DNA from: Chromera velia
Lineage: Eukaryota; Sar; Chromeraceae
Length of the DNA: 20,000 bases
Direction of reading: 5' to 3'
Assembly (NCBI GenBank): GCA_018398765.1
Contig: JAHBMJ010003647.1
Location: forward strand, 1 to 20,000
Shown here piece by piece: positions 1-8,357 of the stretch. The notes below the pieces were generated by a model. It had not been told where the DNA came from and did no database searches. It saw only the letters and a program-made list of their open reading frames with translations. The translations under genes were made by a program, and so were the position numbers. Each line of letters opens with the position of its first letter. The first letter of the stretch is position 1.

Positions 1-556
1 CTAACTCTACAACGTGCAGTATTCTTTGTTTCAACGCGAGAAGCCCTGCCTGGCTTCCATGACCTCACTCATACACAAACCCGGCCTTAGAGCTTCTTTC
101 CCTCTTTCCTCTGAATCTCCTCTCCAAATTTACCACTCCACAGGCAAGTGTTTCAGTAAGTCCAAAAATAGTCTTTCACTCATTGTGGGCCAAAACGGGT
201 ACTTGCATTGGCACCCCAACCGAAGGACATGCGTGCAAGCAGTTTTTGTCATTTACGGAGTCACTTCAAAAAAGAGCATCCCAATTAAGAAAGTTTTTGC
301 ACATTTTCAACAGAAAGAGACACACAGACAGTCAGTCAAAGAAACGGACACAGATGAGTGCCCATCAAAGTGCGGACGTGGGCAAACAAACTCCTTCCTG
401 CATACACCGTTTGCGTGCGCAGAAAAAAGCCTGTCGGCATCTGGCGAGCAATCCATAAATCGAAAAAGAGCAAAACAAGTGCATCCAAATCCATCGACCA
501 TAACAAAACTCATCAACGGAGCCTCATTCCATTGATCAGCACGAAAATCGACATTT

Positions 557-748
557 CCCCCCCGCCCCCCCCAATTTTCTACATGCTTCCCCGCCCCCCC
601 TTCCTACGTTCTCCCTCTCTATCCATCTTCAGGATCTGCTTCCCCTTACAAGAAGAAACGATCGAGCCCTTCCCTCCCCCCCCCATTCCCTTCGGGCCAC
701 GCAGCCAGTCAACTGTTATATGCCCCCCACTGACCCCCCCCCTCCCTG
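557..748. repeat. Cluster of poly-C runs (poly-G on - strand)
   Basis: At least five C-runs of seven or more bases lie within about 190 bp (near 557-572, 588-600, 674-684, 722-726 and 733-742). The minus strand therefore carries several closely spaced G-runs able to form a G-quadruplex. Runs of this length are also prone to sequencing length error. Confidence 0.8.
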
Positions 749-1030
749 CGCAAAGGGATGAGTGCCTGGGAGATGCCCTCACCCCTCCTTGCCTCTTCCC
801 CAGAGTTCCCCAAATTGAAATCGGTCGATGAATGGTACAGCCCCTCACGCTTTGGACATCAACAGCGCAGCAGCAGGAGGAGGGAAACGCTTCAACCCTC
901 CAAACAGAACGAAGACGAAGAATCGGAATTAATTGACAAAGAACGTCGGCACCAAAAAAAAATTCATCCATGAAAGAAGGAAAGAGGAGGGAGAGAAGAC
1001 AGCGGTCTGTTCTCCCCTCTTCTTCCGAAT

Positions 1031-1066
1031 TTTTCTTTTCTTTCTTTCTTTCTTTCTTTCTTTCTG
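1031..1066. repeat. (TTTC)n microsatellite
   Basis: About eight TTTC units with slight irregularity at the left end, in a generally pyrimidine-rich stretch. Confidence 0.9.
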
Positions 1067-1425
1067 CCTGCTTCCTTCTTGGCCATCCTTTGTGCTAACT
1101 TCTTCAGCTCTCTTCAAACATTCCAGAGAGACTCTCTTTCTCATCTTCTTAATTGCCTTGCAAGGCCTTCATCACATCATTCAAGCCAGCAGCAAATCTA
1201 GAACAGAGCCAGTCCTTCTTCTACCTTTCTCCCTTTCCTCCTTCCTACCTTCCTTCTGTCGACGACAAATTTTCATCCATTGAATCGGATGATCACCCTC
1301 TTCTCTTTCCTTTTCAACAACTGGGAGAGGAGGATAAGGAGCAGGCAGATAGAGGGGTGGATAGAGAGATTGAAACAAAGGGTGGAGGTGCTGAGAAACA
1401 AAGAAGAGAAACGGGAAAGACAAGA

Positions 1426-1444
1426 AGTAAGAAAGAAAGAGAGG

Positions 1445-1504
<60 letters not shown>

Positions 1505-1540
1505 AGGAAGGAAGGAAGGAAGGAAGGAAGAAAAGAAAGG
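1426..1540. repeat. Compound purine microsatellite (GA)n-(GAAA)n-(GGAA)n
   Basis: An all-purine tract on the + strand made of a GA block, a GAAA block and a GGAA block in succession. It generates long charged pseudo-ORFs on one strand and Ser/Phe/Leu pseudo-ORFs on the other. Homopurine mirror-type tracts of this kind can adopt triplex DNA. Confidence 0.9.
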
Positions 1541-1642
1541 ACAGGCCATTTAACGAAGAAAATACAAAAGAAGGAAAAAGACTTTTGTGGAAGCACAATG
1601 GAGGTGTTGGCGTAGGCAGACCGGGTGGAAGAAAGGAAGCAA

Positions 1643-1680
1643 GACAGACAGGCAGACAGACAGACACACAGACAGAGAGA
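1643..1680. repeat. (CAGA)n microsatellite
   Basis: Imperfect CAGA/CAGG/CACA units. The motif is complementary to the CTGT repeats seen at 6543-6604 in this window. Confidence 0.8.
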
Positions 1681-1834
1681 CATAATATGCGAGAGACAGA
1701 CTCGAGTTGCTTGGCTGCCACTAACCACGTCCGATTTTCGTTCTCAACCCTCTCTCTCTTTCGCTCTCCCTCTGCCTTTCTCTCATTCCTCTCCGTCTCT
1801 CTAATGCCTTATCTCTCCCATTTCCACTGCCCCT

Positions 1835-3253
1835 TCATGGCCCCTCCGAGTCCTTCTCTCCCTTCTTCTCTTTGTCATCTGCCAGCAAAGTTTCCCGAAT
1901 CAACCCAAACACCTCTGTGTTGTCCACTGTGGCAGGGATTCGATCCTTCACAGGCCCGGATGAGCGCAGCAGCACCGACCCAAAGTGGTCCCCTCTGCTC
2001 GCAAACGCGACGTTGAAGAAGTGGGACTGACCGGCCCCGCTGGCACTGGAAGCGAAGGGCCGCGTGCCGGGGCCCTCGGACCCATGCAACACGGGCCCCC
2101 CATCCACACTGGCCAAGACAGGGTCCTCACTGTCTGTCTCAATCAAAGCGGGCACGCCTGCCTCGGAGTCTGCAGTCACAATCAAGGAAACCCTCCCTAC
2201 CCCGGTCCCTGTTCCAGAGCTGTTCGCGCTCATGGATCGGTTCACGAACTCATACGCAATCCCTATGGCCTCGTCGGACCGCCTGACTGCCTCCAGGGTT
2301 CCCCTCGCGTTGTTCACGTTCGCAAAATTGTCTGTGCCCTCTTCCTCTAGCATCAGAAAAAAAGGGCGCCCCTTTGCTTCAAAGAAAGCAAGGGCTGCCG
2401 AGAGCATCTCCCCTGCTGTGGGTGCATCTTCTCGATAGAGTTCAAGTCCCCTCTGTCGCAGAGTCTCCTCGGACTTGTCATTGTAAGTGTTATCAGGGGC
2501 AAACAGGCCGAGAACCTTCGTGGCCTCGGTCGGGTTCTCCTCAAGCCGTTTCAGATCCTCACGAGTGAACAGAACCGTGTAACCGAGCTCACGGGCCTCT
2601 TCCACCAGGTTCCTCCCATCTGTTCGTACCCCCTTCTTTCCATGAACTCCCGTCACATTCTTCGGGAGGAAAAGCCTCTCTCCCCCCCCAAAGATCAAAT
2701 CAGCCCCTGAATACACCAGCTGCCTCGCAACCTCTGTCCGCATCGATCGAGACGGAACGCTTGCGAGCATCACCGCAGTCCCAGGCTCTGCAAGGTGGCC
2801 GGTGTTAATCACCCCGACAGCAATGCCTGCTGCCTGTGCCTCCTGCATGATCGTGCCGTTGAACCCACTGGCACTCACCAGCGGCTCTGTGCCGTTCTTT
2901 CCAAATGAATTTCTCACCACCTTCCTCCCGTACGCGTGCACGGTCGCGCCCCCGTGGGAGGACGCAGAGAGATAGTCGAGCATGTGGGTCAGGTACACGG
3001 AAACCCCCGGGAGGGCATCCCAGTTCGACCTGCCGTCTGGTCCCAGATCAATCAGCCTGTGCATGTTCCAGTGTGCCACACCTGCTCCATCGGGGTGGAT
3101 GAAGATGACTGAATCTCCTGTGGGGGCCGTTGAAGGGATGGAAGAGGAGACGGGAGAGGCGGAGACGGCAAACAAATGGAAGAAGAAGGTCGATAGCAGC
3201 GAGCACAGAGAGAAGCCCCCGAAAATGGGACCGAAGGAACGAAAGGAGGACAT
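1835..3253 (-). CDS. Secreted alkaline phosphatase-like protein (PhoA superfamily, atypical ligands)
   Basis: Single-exon frame of 472 residues that I assign to the alkaline phosphatase superfamily, predicted to hydrolyse phosphate monoesters outside the cell or in the secretory system. Seen: hydrophobic signal peptide at about residues 10-33; a first metal motif HPDGAG (Asp55); LSASSHGGAT, where Ser99 sits where the serine nucleophile should be; TGHLAEPG near 152; a GGGERLF motif near 189; EEEGTD (Glu303-Asp308); TADSEAG (Asp362); and GDHFGS (His423). By comparison with E. coli PhoA, the His after Asp308 and the His after Asp362 are replaced (Asn and Ser). I recall related algal and bacterial sequences with similar replacements, but metal content is inference. 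Five N-glycosylation sequons (Asn120, 132, 199, 338, 344) fit secretion. The C-terminus is a short Lys/Glu-rich tail. It lies head-to-head with the lumen-protein gene at 4047. Phosphate-regulated expression would be typical of the family; nothing in the sequence proves it. Confidence 0.85.
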   Translation of the reverse strand: MSSFRSFGPIFGGFSLCSLLSTFFFHLFAVSASPVSSSIPSTAPTGDSVIFIHPDGAGVAHWNMHRLIDLGPDGRSNWDALPGVSVYLTHMLDYLSASSHGGATVHAYGRKVVRNSFGKNGTEPLVSASGFNGTIMQEAQAAGIAVGVINTGHLAEPGTAVMLASVPSRSMRTEVARQLVYSGADLIFGGGERLFLPKNVTGVHGKKGVRTDGRNLVEEARELGYTVLFTREDLKRLEENPTEATKVLGLFAPDNTYNDKSEETLRQRGLELYREDAPTAGEMLSAALAFFEAKGRPFFLMLEEEGTDNFANVNNARGTLEAVRRSDEAIGIAYEFVNRSMSANSSGTGTGVGRVSLIVTADSEAGVPALIETDSEDPVLASVDGGPVLHGSEGPGTRPFASSASGAGQSHFFNVAFASRGDHFGSVLLRSSGPVKDRIPATVDNTEVFGLIRETLLADDKEKKGEKDSEGP

Positions 3254-4046
3254 GAGGAAAAAGCGACAAGGAATATCTCACGTGCCCAGGTGTTACGAGA
3301 AGCTGGGACGAAAAGTGAACCGCCTGTTCTTGACTGAGGCTTCAGAGAGAGGAAGTCTATTTAAGTGACCCAGTTAAAGTGCTTTTTGGTTCAAATACGA
3401 AAAGGAAGCACCTGAAACGATTGCGACTTCACGATCAATCACGCTAATAGTGCAGAAGTCTGTCAGATTGTGTCGGATGACGTACGGTTGGGGCGGGTCC
3501 AAGTGTTAATTCGTCTGAACATCTCTAAACTTCCATCTGACGGGGCGCCGTCTCTTACGACTCTCGAAAGAGTTTGAAAATGCGCCGCACCGTCTCCCAT
3601 GCACGCGGGACAGCCCGGCCGGGTCGTGGTGGGCCGCGCATGTCAGATGTCTCCGCAGTTGCATGGGAGGAGCCTCAGTCTGAATGACACATGAATGACA
3701 CAGTGACACTTCATTCGATCACGAACAGTGTCTGAAAACAGCACAAAAAATCGTCGTGTTATCTAAGGCGCAGAGCAATCATTGCAAGAGGCGGACCTCT
3801 GTGTGTACAGGAGTAGGCAGGAGCACGACTCCACATAATGCAGCATCGCATGCATGCTCAGATTGCCTCAGAATCGGTTGTAAGGCTTTTCAGGAGACGC
3901 CGAGCGTCAACTGAACCGTCTGTCCTCGCGCAGTTGCTTCGAGGAGGAGAAGGGCCGAATATTGCGAGACTGGGTGTCTTTAGTCTGTCAAACGACGGTG
4001 TAGCTTTCATTTCGTCTCCCTATCAGGGTATAGAATTGCACTCAGA
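3254..4046. promoter_or_regulatory. Shared upstream region of a divergent gene pair
   Basis: This 793-bp gap separates two head-to-head genes and must contain both promoters. It holds a CCCGGCCGGG palindrome near 3617, a perfect 11-bp tandem repeat (3681-3702), a GCATGCATGC stretch near 3847 that matches an apicomplexan AP2-type motif, and an upstream ORF ending on the next gene's start. No convincing TATA box was identified. Confidence 0.5.
3681..3702. repeat. Perfect 11-bp tandem repeat TGAATGACACA x2
   Basis: Two adjacent identical copies of TGAATGACACA, followed by a partial GTGACAC. They lie about 345 bp upstream of the lumen-protein start codon. A paired transcription-factor site is possible, but there is no direct evidence. 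Confidence 0.6.
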
Positions 4047-4050
4047 ATGA
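3838..4050 (+). other. Upstream ORF overlapping the downstream start codon (ATGA)
   Basis: A 70-codon frame with no recognisable domain. Its TGA stop (4048-4050) overlaps the ATG at 4047 in the sequence ATGA, an arrangement compatible with termination-reinitiation. If the transcript starts upstream of 3838 this would be a uORF that could lower translation of the lumen protein. It may equally be chance. Confidence 0.3.
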
Positions 4051-6416
4051 ATGGCAGGCGCACATCTCCCTACCCGTCTACGCTGAGGAATCTTTTCATT
4101 GCGCTGGTGGCTGGAGCTTCCTTCGCTGGGTCACGAGGCACGCTTTCGTTCCTCTTCTTCCAGCTGTCTGACAGGGCTCTCGGCGTGTCCCCTCAGCAGT
4201 TTCGCAGGAAATTTCCAGTCTCCAATGACTTAAGCATCACCCAGGAGACGGCAGAGGAGACATGGAGACGGATTGCGTCAAAGGAGACGTCTGTATCTGC
4301 GCGATCTCGACTAGTTCTCCGCTCTGTCCCCATGAAAGCAGAGTTTGAGACAGGAGCGCACGGGAGAAGTGCTCTTACTGAATCGGAGAGGTTCGCTCTG
4401 TGCGAGACGACAGCTGCACCGGTGGAGCCGTCGCATTCAGGTGCACGTGCGTGCTCTACCTCTAAGTCGCGCAGGAGACGATTGCTCGCTCTTTTCTCTC
4501 TCGCGCTCCCTTTTGGCCTTGGAGCCGGCATCTCGGTGCGCGCAGGCCGAGACCGCACTTCTTCTGGGTATCTTCGAGGGGTTCCTTTCTCTCTGGCCAC
4601 ACCGTGGGCGGAAGCGGCTGTCGAAGGGGGAAGAGAGACCGCCGGGGAGGTCATGGAGCCCATTCCCGAGGATGTGGTGCGAAAGGTTGCCAAGTCTTTG
4701 GCTCAGTACTCAAAGGAGCTCGAGTCTGCCTTCGACTGGTACCTGTACGATTTTAGAGACGCAGTGCTGAGGCAAGACTGGGCAGTGGTGCTTTCTCAGT
4801 TCAAAGGCACCTCGACTCAGGGAGGGCTGAACCGGGTAGAGAGAGACTTCATGGCTCCTATGAAGAGCGTTGCCACCACACTGCCTCGAGAGGTCATTTT
4901 CCCCCTTCACATTCTATTTCTTCCCCCCCCTTCTTTTTGTTTGTTTGCCCCCCGAGTAAACGTATACAGAAAACACGGCGGTGTTACGAAGCAAGATCAG
5001 ATCAGTTTGCGTCTTTTTTTTTTTTCAGGCGGGAGCTTCATTTGCGACGTTTGGTTTTTTTTCTTTTATTTCAAGAAAGAAAGATACTTGACATTGCGAG
5101 AGGTTTGTGTGGCCTCGAAGACTGGTGTTCTCTCTCTCTCTCTCTCTCTCTCTCCCTCTTCCTCAATTTCAGTGTACGTGTGAATCGGGAGGGAGGGGCT
5201 ATAGCCACGGACTTCACATGCGTACATGCATGCGTGTAGTGTAACTAAATTCTGCCGGCTTCTCCCGCATTGACGTGTTCGTTGATTGACTTGTGACGCG
5301 TTCGGATTGGTGGAATGATTGAAATGGTGGACTCGACTCACGCCTGCCTGCAATGATCCATCTTTGATTGAATTAATTGTCTCTCTGTCTGTATGAGATG
5401 CATGACTCGATCAGATGGGAGGGGAGAAGATTGAGGAGAGCATTGGACGCTTCCTGTCTGCGATGAAGGAGCTGAAACACATCGCGGAGGGAGCCCGAGG
5501 TCCTGTGAATGATGAAGAGGAGCAACAGGCAAAAGTTGCATGTAAGTAATACTATGCATGCATGCAGACGTGCATCGCTGCATGCAGCGTTCTTGGAGAA
5601 CCAGAAGGAATGAGCTTAAACCCCAATGTCTCCACGGGAGGTCCTGTGCTTGGCCGCCATTATCTTTCACCAACCGCTCACTCACTCACTAGTCCCTTAA
5701 TTCTCTATGTGTCTGCTCTGCCCCCCGAGAAGGATTCGGGAAAGCAGACAGACAGACTCACAGTTTGCATCTCCTGGACATGCATGCATGAGGATACGAA
5801 AGTGGATCGCCATCCCTACCTCTGACAGTCTCTGCGGGGCACTCTCGAGGCATGGGATGGGATAAGGTGGGATGTCTTGCGCAATTTGACTTATTGAAGA
5901 CAGGATCTCTTTCGATGACAACCAGCTAGCTGACTGACCTTTAATTGCTTTTGTTGGTGCCTGCCTGCCTGCCTGCCTGCCTGCAGGGAACGAGGGTCGT
6001 CGGGCCTTGAACGGCTTCGTTGAGGACGTGAACGGGATGGTCATCGTTCCGTACACTCAGGTTGGGGGGTCTGCAAGTATGTTTGTTCAGACACGCAGTC
6101 GCACAAATCTACACACACACACACACACACATACCAACATACACCGACGCCGAAAAAGAGACAGAAGAAGGAAGGAGGGAGAGGGAAGGAAGAAGGGAGG
6201 GAGACTGACAGAGAACAGACACACAGAGCAACATAGAAAGATCGGTGGCATCAAGCAGACGGATGCCGACGAGCACATCAACAGAAAAATGAGGGGAAGT
6301 CCCAGGCTCAAGGGATCCGCTGATGGATGGATGGATGGATGGATGGATGTATGGATGGATGGATGGATGGATGCATCAACCAATCGATGCTCAGCCCCGA
6401 GAACACGAAAGACAAG

Positions 6417-6467
<51 letters not shown>

Positions 6468-6468
6468 T

Positions 6469-6518
<50 letters not shown>

Positions 6519-6570
6519 TGTGTGTGGGTGTGTGTGTGTGTGTCTGTCTGTCTGTCTGCCTGGCAACTTC

Positions 6571-6608
<38 letters not shown>

Positions 6609-7141
6609 GAAGGAAGAGAAAAAGGAAAGAAAAGACGATACAGTCTCTCTGTCGAAGAGAAAAAACAGAAGAGAATGAAGAAAGAGGAAAAAGAAAAGAA
6701 AAGACGATATTGTCTGTCTGTGTGTCAGAAAATGAAGTGGGTATTCGTGGCTGAATGAAATGAAATGGAAAAGAAAGAAAACATAAGACCTGTATGTACG
6801 TATGTATGTATGTATGTATGTACGTATGTATGTATGTATGCATGTGTGCATGTATAGAAAAAGAAGGAAAGAAAGACTGTGTGTGCGTGTGTGTGTGAAT
6901 GAATGGATGGACGAGGAAAAGAGAAAGAAATGTAGGGACTCTGTCTGTGCAGATGCAAGAGGGAGTCTCCAAAAAGCAGAAGCTACTGGAGGCATCAATC
7001 GCTCCCCTCCCCTATCTTCCCGAGGACCCTAAAGCCTACGTGAGAACAAAGAGGGAGTACACAGAGTCCAAAAAGGCAAAACTGAGGGAGCGAAATGGGG
7101 GAGCGGGGATGGGGGTGGCGGGCATCATCACCGCCATCTGA
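4047..7141 (+). CDS. Predicted thylakoid-lumen helical protein of unknown function (4 exons)
   Basis: Proposed exons 4047-4892, 5415-5541, 5987-6060 and 6953-7141 keep one frame and give about 411 residues. The leader reads as a signal peptide (about 14-30), a Ser/Arg-rich transit-like region, then SRRRR at 141-145, a hydrophobic stretch at 146-163 and AEAA near 188-191: a Tat-like thylakoid transfer signal. The predicted mature part (from about 192) is mostly amphipathic helix rich in Trp/Tyr/Glu, with [20 protein letters not shown] and a conserved-looking [13 protein letters not shown] segment, and ends in a Pro-containing tail with many Lys/Arg/Glu. A four-helix fold like PsbQ or other extrinsic photosystem subunits is conceivable, but I do not recognise the family. 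Donor of intron 3 (GTTGGG) is weak; a stronger GTATGT at 6077 would put the last exon in another frame that soon stops. ATG 4047 is chosen because it begins the signal peptide. Confidence 0.7.
5129..5154. repeat. (TC)n microsatellite in intron 1
   Basis: About thirteen TC dinucleotides within the first intron (4893-5414) of the lumen-protein gene. Confidence 0.9.
5961..5986 (+). repeat. (CTGC)6 microsatellite forming the intron-2 acceptor
   Basis: Six CTGC units run directly into the AG of the proposed acceptor (CTGCAG, exon begins at 5987). The repeat doubles as the polypyrimidine region of intron 2 (5542-5986), so changes in unit number would alter the spacing of the acceptor. Confidence 0.7.
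6322..6373. repeat. (GATG)n microsatellite
   Basis: Roughly twelve GATG units with one GTAT interruption in the middle. Confidence 0.9.
6419..6604. repeat. Compound (CT)n-(GT)n-(CTGT)n tract
   Basis: A CT block (6419-6501, with a few TTT interruptions), an uninterrupted switch to GT (6502-6542) and then CTGT units to 6604 with a short CCTGGCAACTT interruption. It lies inside intron 3. Confidence 0.9.
6791..6856. repeat. (GTAT)n microsatellite
   Basis: About fourteen GTAT units with GTAC and GTGC variants, near the 3' end of intron 3. Confidence 0.9.
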
Positions 7142-7880
7142 CCGAGAGTTGGATTTCTACCTAAGTAGACGGAATGCAGGTCCTTGTCTTCAATTTTCGT
7201 TGTCATCTGAGGCCGCCCCGTTTTGATTTCTCTCCGCAAGCAGTCCATGTCTATGAAAGCGAGGGATTGAATTAATGAAAGGGCATGCGCGAAAAGAAAA
7301 AAAAAACGATTTGTGGCTTGTGCATCTGCGTGAACGGTACAGACGAAGCGAGGGAATGAAACTTTTCTTGTTTGTCTGCTCGGTCAGAAACTTGCAAGGT
7401 CTCTTTTTCTGTCTGTGTGTTGGACAAACACCAGTACGCATATGTACGCGTTTTTGAAAAAAGGTGTGCCTTCCTGTATGACGATGAAATCACTTAGAAG
7501 AGAATGTAATACTAAAACTGGATTAAAAGTTTTGTATAACGGTTTGATCGAAATTAATCTAAATAAAGATACTGCGAAAAAAAAAGGATAAACAACAATA
7601 TATTTGTAGGGAATAAGTTGAGTGTCAATTCTAAGTTATTAAAACTACTATTTTTATTATAATTTCTTTGAATTTATAAGTTATTACTGAACACTGCTAG
7701 GAGCACTAGCTGTGGCTGTTCTATCAGAAGTGCAGATGGACACATCTAAGTGGTGCCGAAGGCGTTAGACGTGATTTTTGGTGGGTAGTTTCCGGCTAAG
7801 GCAATTTTTCTACTTTATAAATATCTCCAAATTACTCTATATCTTTTAAATTCAAAATGTTGTTCCAAATAGTACCATTA

Positions 7881-8001
7881 AATTTCTTTTTCAGTTTGGG
7901 GTATTTAGGCCATTATGGGTCATCAACTTGTAAAATTCAGCCTTTAGGGCCTACAAGTCGTTAGTTGTTGTGTATAGCACCATACAAATTCGATCTTCTA
8001 G
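7881..8001 (+). repeat. Diverged direct repeat, copy A
   Basis: Shares with 8103-8201 the blocks TTTCTTTTTCAGTTTGGGGT, CATCAACTTGTAAAATTCAG and TAGCACCATACAAATTCGAT in the same order. Copy A has about 22 extra bases, mostly in two short insertions. Confidence 0.85.
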
Positions 8002-8102
8002 CATATATACGTATGCATATTATACTTTGCACCACAAAAAATCAACGATAAGCAAGGGAACAGACCTGTACCCAAGCATACAAAAAAAAAAATCGGCTCT
8101 AC

Positions 8103-8201
8103 CATTTCTTTTTCAGTTTGGGGTGCTTGGGCCATCAACTTGTAAAATTCAGCTTTTAGGACCTAAAAGTCATGTATAGCACCATACAAATTCGATCTTC
8201 G
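8103..8201 (+). repeat. Diverged direct repeat, copy B
   Basis: Second copy of the repeat at 7881-8001, same orientation, about 100 bp after the first ends. It stops about 30 bp before the tRNA-like unit, so the pair may be part of one composite element. Confidence 0.85.
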
Positions 8202-8230
8202 AGTCGTCCACGTCACAGGTTTCTGCTTAC

Positions 8231-8357
8231 GCCGGCATATATAGCTCAGTGGTAGAGCGCGTATTTTCTTTGACACCCTTGGAAAGGCGGATGTGGCCAG
8301 TCTACCTCTTCGAAGAGTCAACCTACAAGGTCCCGGGTTCGAATCCCGGTGCCGGCA
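8231..8357 (+). tRNA. tRNA-like Pol III gene, possibly intron-containing or tRNA-derived element
   Basis: Seen: a 7-bp acceptor stem (GCCGGCA 8231-8237 with TGCCGGC 8350-8356) and discriminator A; a D arm GCTC/GAGC with loop AGTGGTA (box A, 8242-8258); a T arm CCGGG-TTCGAAT-CCCGG (box B, 8333-8349); and a T5 Pol III terminator at 8359-8363. Unusual: six bases instead of two separate the acceptor stem from the D stem, and about 74 bases lie between the D and T arms. In that interval TTGAC (8270-8274) can pair with GTCAA (8317-8321), and CTCTTCGAAGAG forms a small hairpin, but I cannot place a standard anticodon loop, so no amino acid is assigned. It may be a tRNA with an intron, a degenerate tRNA, or the head of a SINE. 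Confidence 0.5.

Larger units (their letters stand above)
1..1834. other. Intergenic, low-complexity region; no gene recognised
   Basis: Several open frames cross this stretch, but none has a recognisable domain and most consist of runs of Ser/Leu/Phe or Arg/Lys/Glu produced by CT- or GA-rich microsatellites. The longest non-repetitive frame (14-535, +) is Ser/Lys/Thr-rich, shows no motif and no clear splice sites, and I do not support it as a gene. The right end (about 1740-1834) is CT-rich and lies just past the phosphatase stop codon, so it probably includes that gene's 3' UTR. Confidence 0.6.
6061..6952 (+). other. Intron 3 of the lumen-protein gene, mostly microsatellite
   Basis: The 892-bp intron contains (AC)n at 6111-6131, (GATG)n at 6322-6373, a (CT)n-(GT)n-(CTGT)n compound tract at 6419-6604, an imperfect purine-rich duplication (AAAGAAAAGACGATA near 6627 and 6697) and (GTAT)n at 6791-6856. 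Long pseudo-ORFs on both strands here are products of these repeats. The acceptor is CTGTGCAG just before 6953. Confidence 0.6.
7142..8230. other. Intergenic region with AT-rich island
   Basis: After the lumen-protein stop, about 340 bp of ordinary composition (probable 3' UTR) gives way near 7481 to a distinctly AT-rich stretch reaching about 8100. No frame in it resembles a gene. It contains a diverged ~100-bp direct repeat and ends at a tRNA-like unit. The abrupt composition change suggests a remnant mobile element or inserted DNA; no transposase, reverse transcriptase or clear terminal inverted repeats were seen. Confidence 0.5.

Noticed and set aside
14-535. 173-codon open frame at the left edge (+)
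   Set aside because: No domain, signal or splice context; composition is unremarkable Ser/Lys/Thr, and the overlapping frames are equally open. Could be a chance ORF.
1153-2016. 287-codon frame (+) through GA microsatellites, and Ser/Leu frames on the opposite strand
   Set aside because: The sequence is repeat-derived low complexity, and its right end runs antisense through the phosphatase coding region.
1985-2438. Plus-strand frames inside the phosphatase gene
   Set aside because: Antisense shadows of a strongly conserved minus-strand coding sequence.
4193-4693. 166-codon minus-strand frame opposite the lumen-protein exon 1
   Set aside because: Shadow of the plus-strand frame, which has the targeting features and continues through spliced exons.
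5018-5060. Possible mini-exon after a TTTTTTTTTTCAG acceptor in intron 1
   Set aside because: The short frame (AGASFATFG) has no good donor that keeps phase with the exon at 5415.
6087-6998. Long frames on both strands through intron 3
   Set aside because: They consist of His/Thr, Ser/Leu, Cys/Val and Asp/Gly/Trp runs dictated by microsatellite units.
7697-7800. Stretch resembling part of a tRNA-Leu/Ser D region (GGTGCCGAAGGCGTTAGAC)
   Set aside because: No box B, acceptor stem or Pol III terminator at suitable distance.
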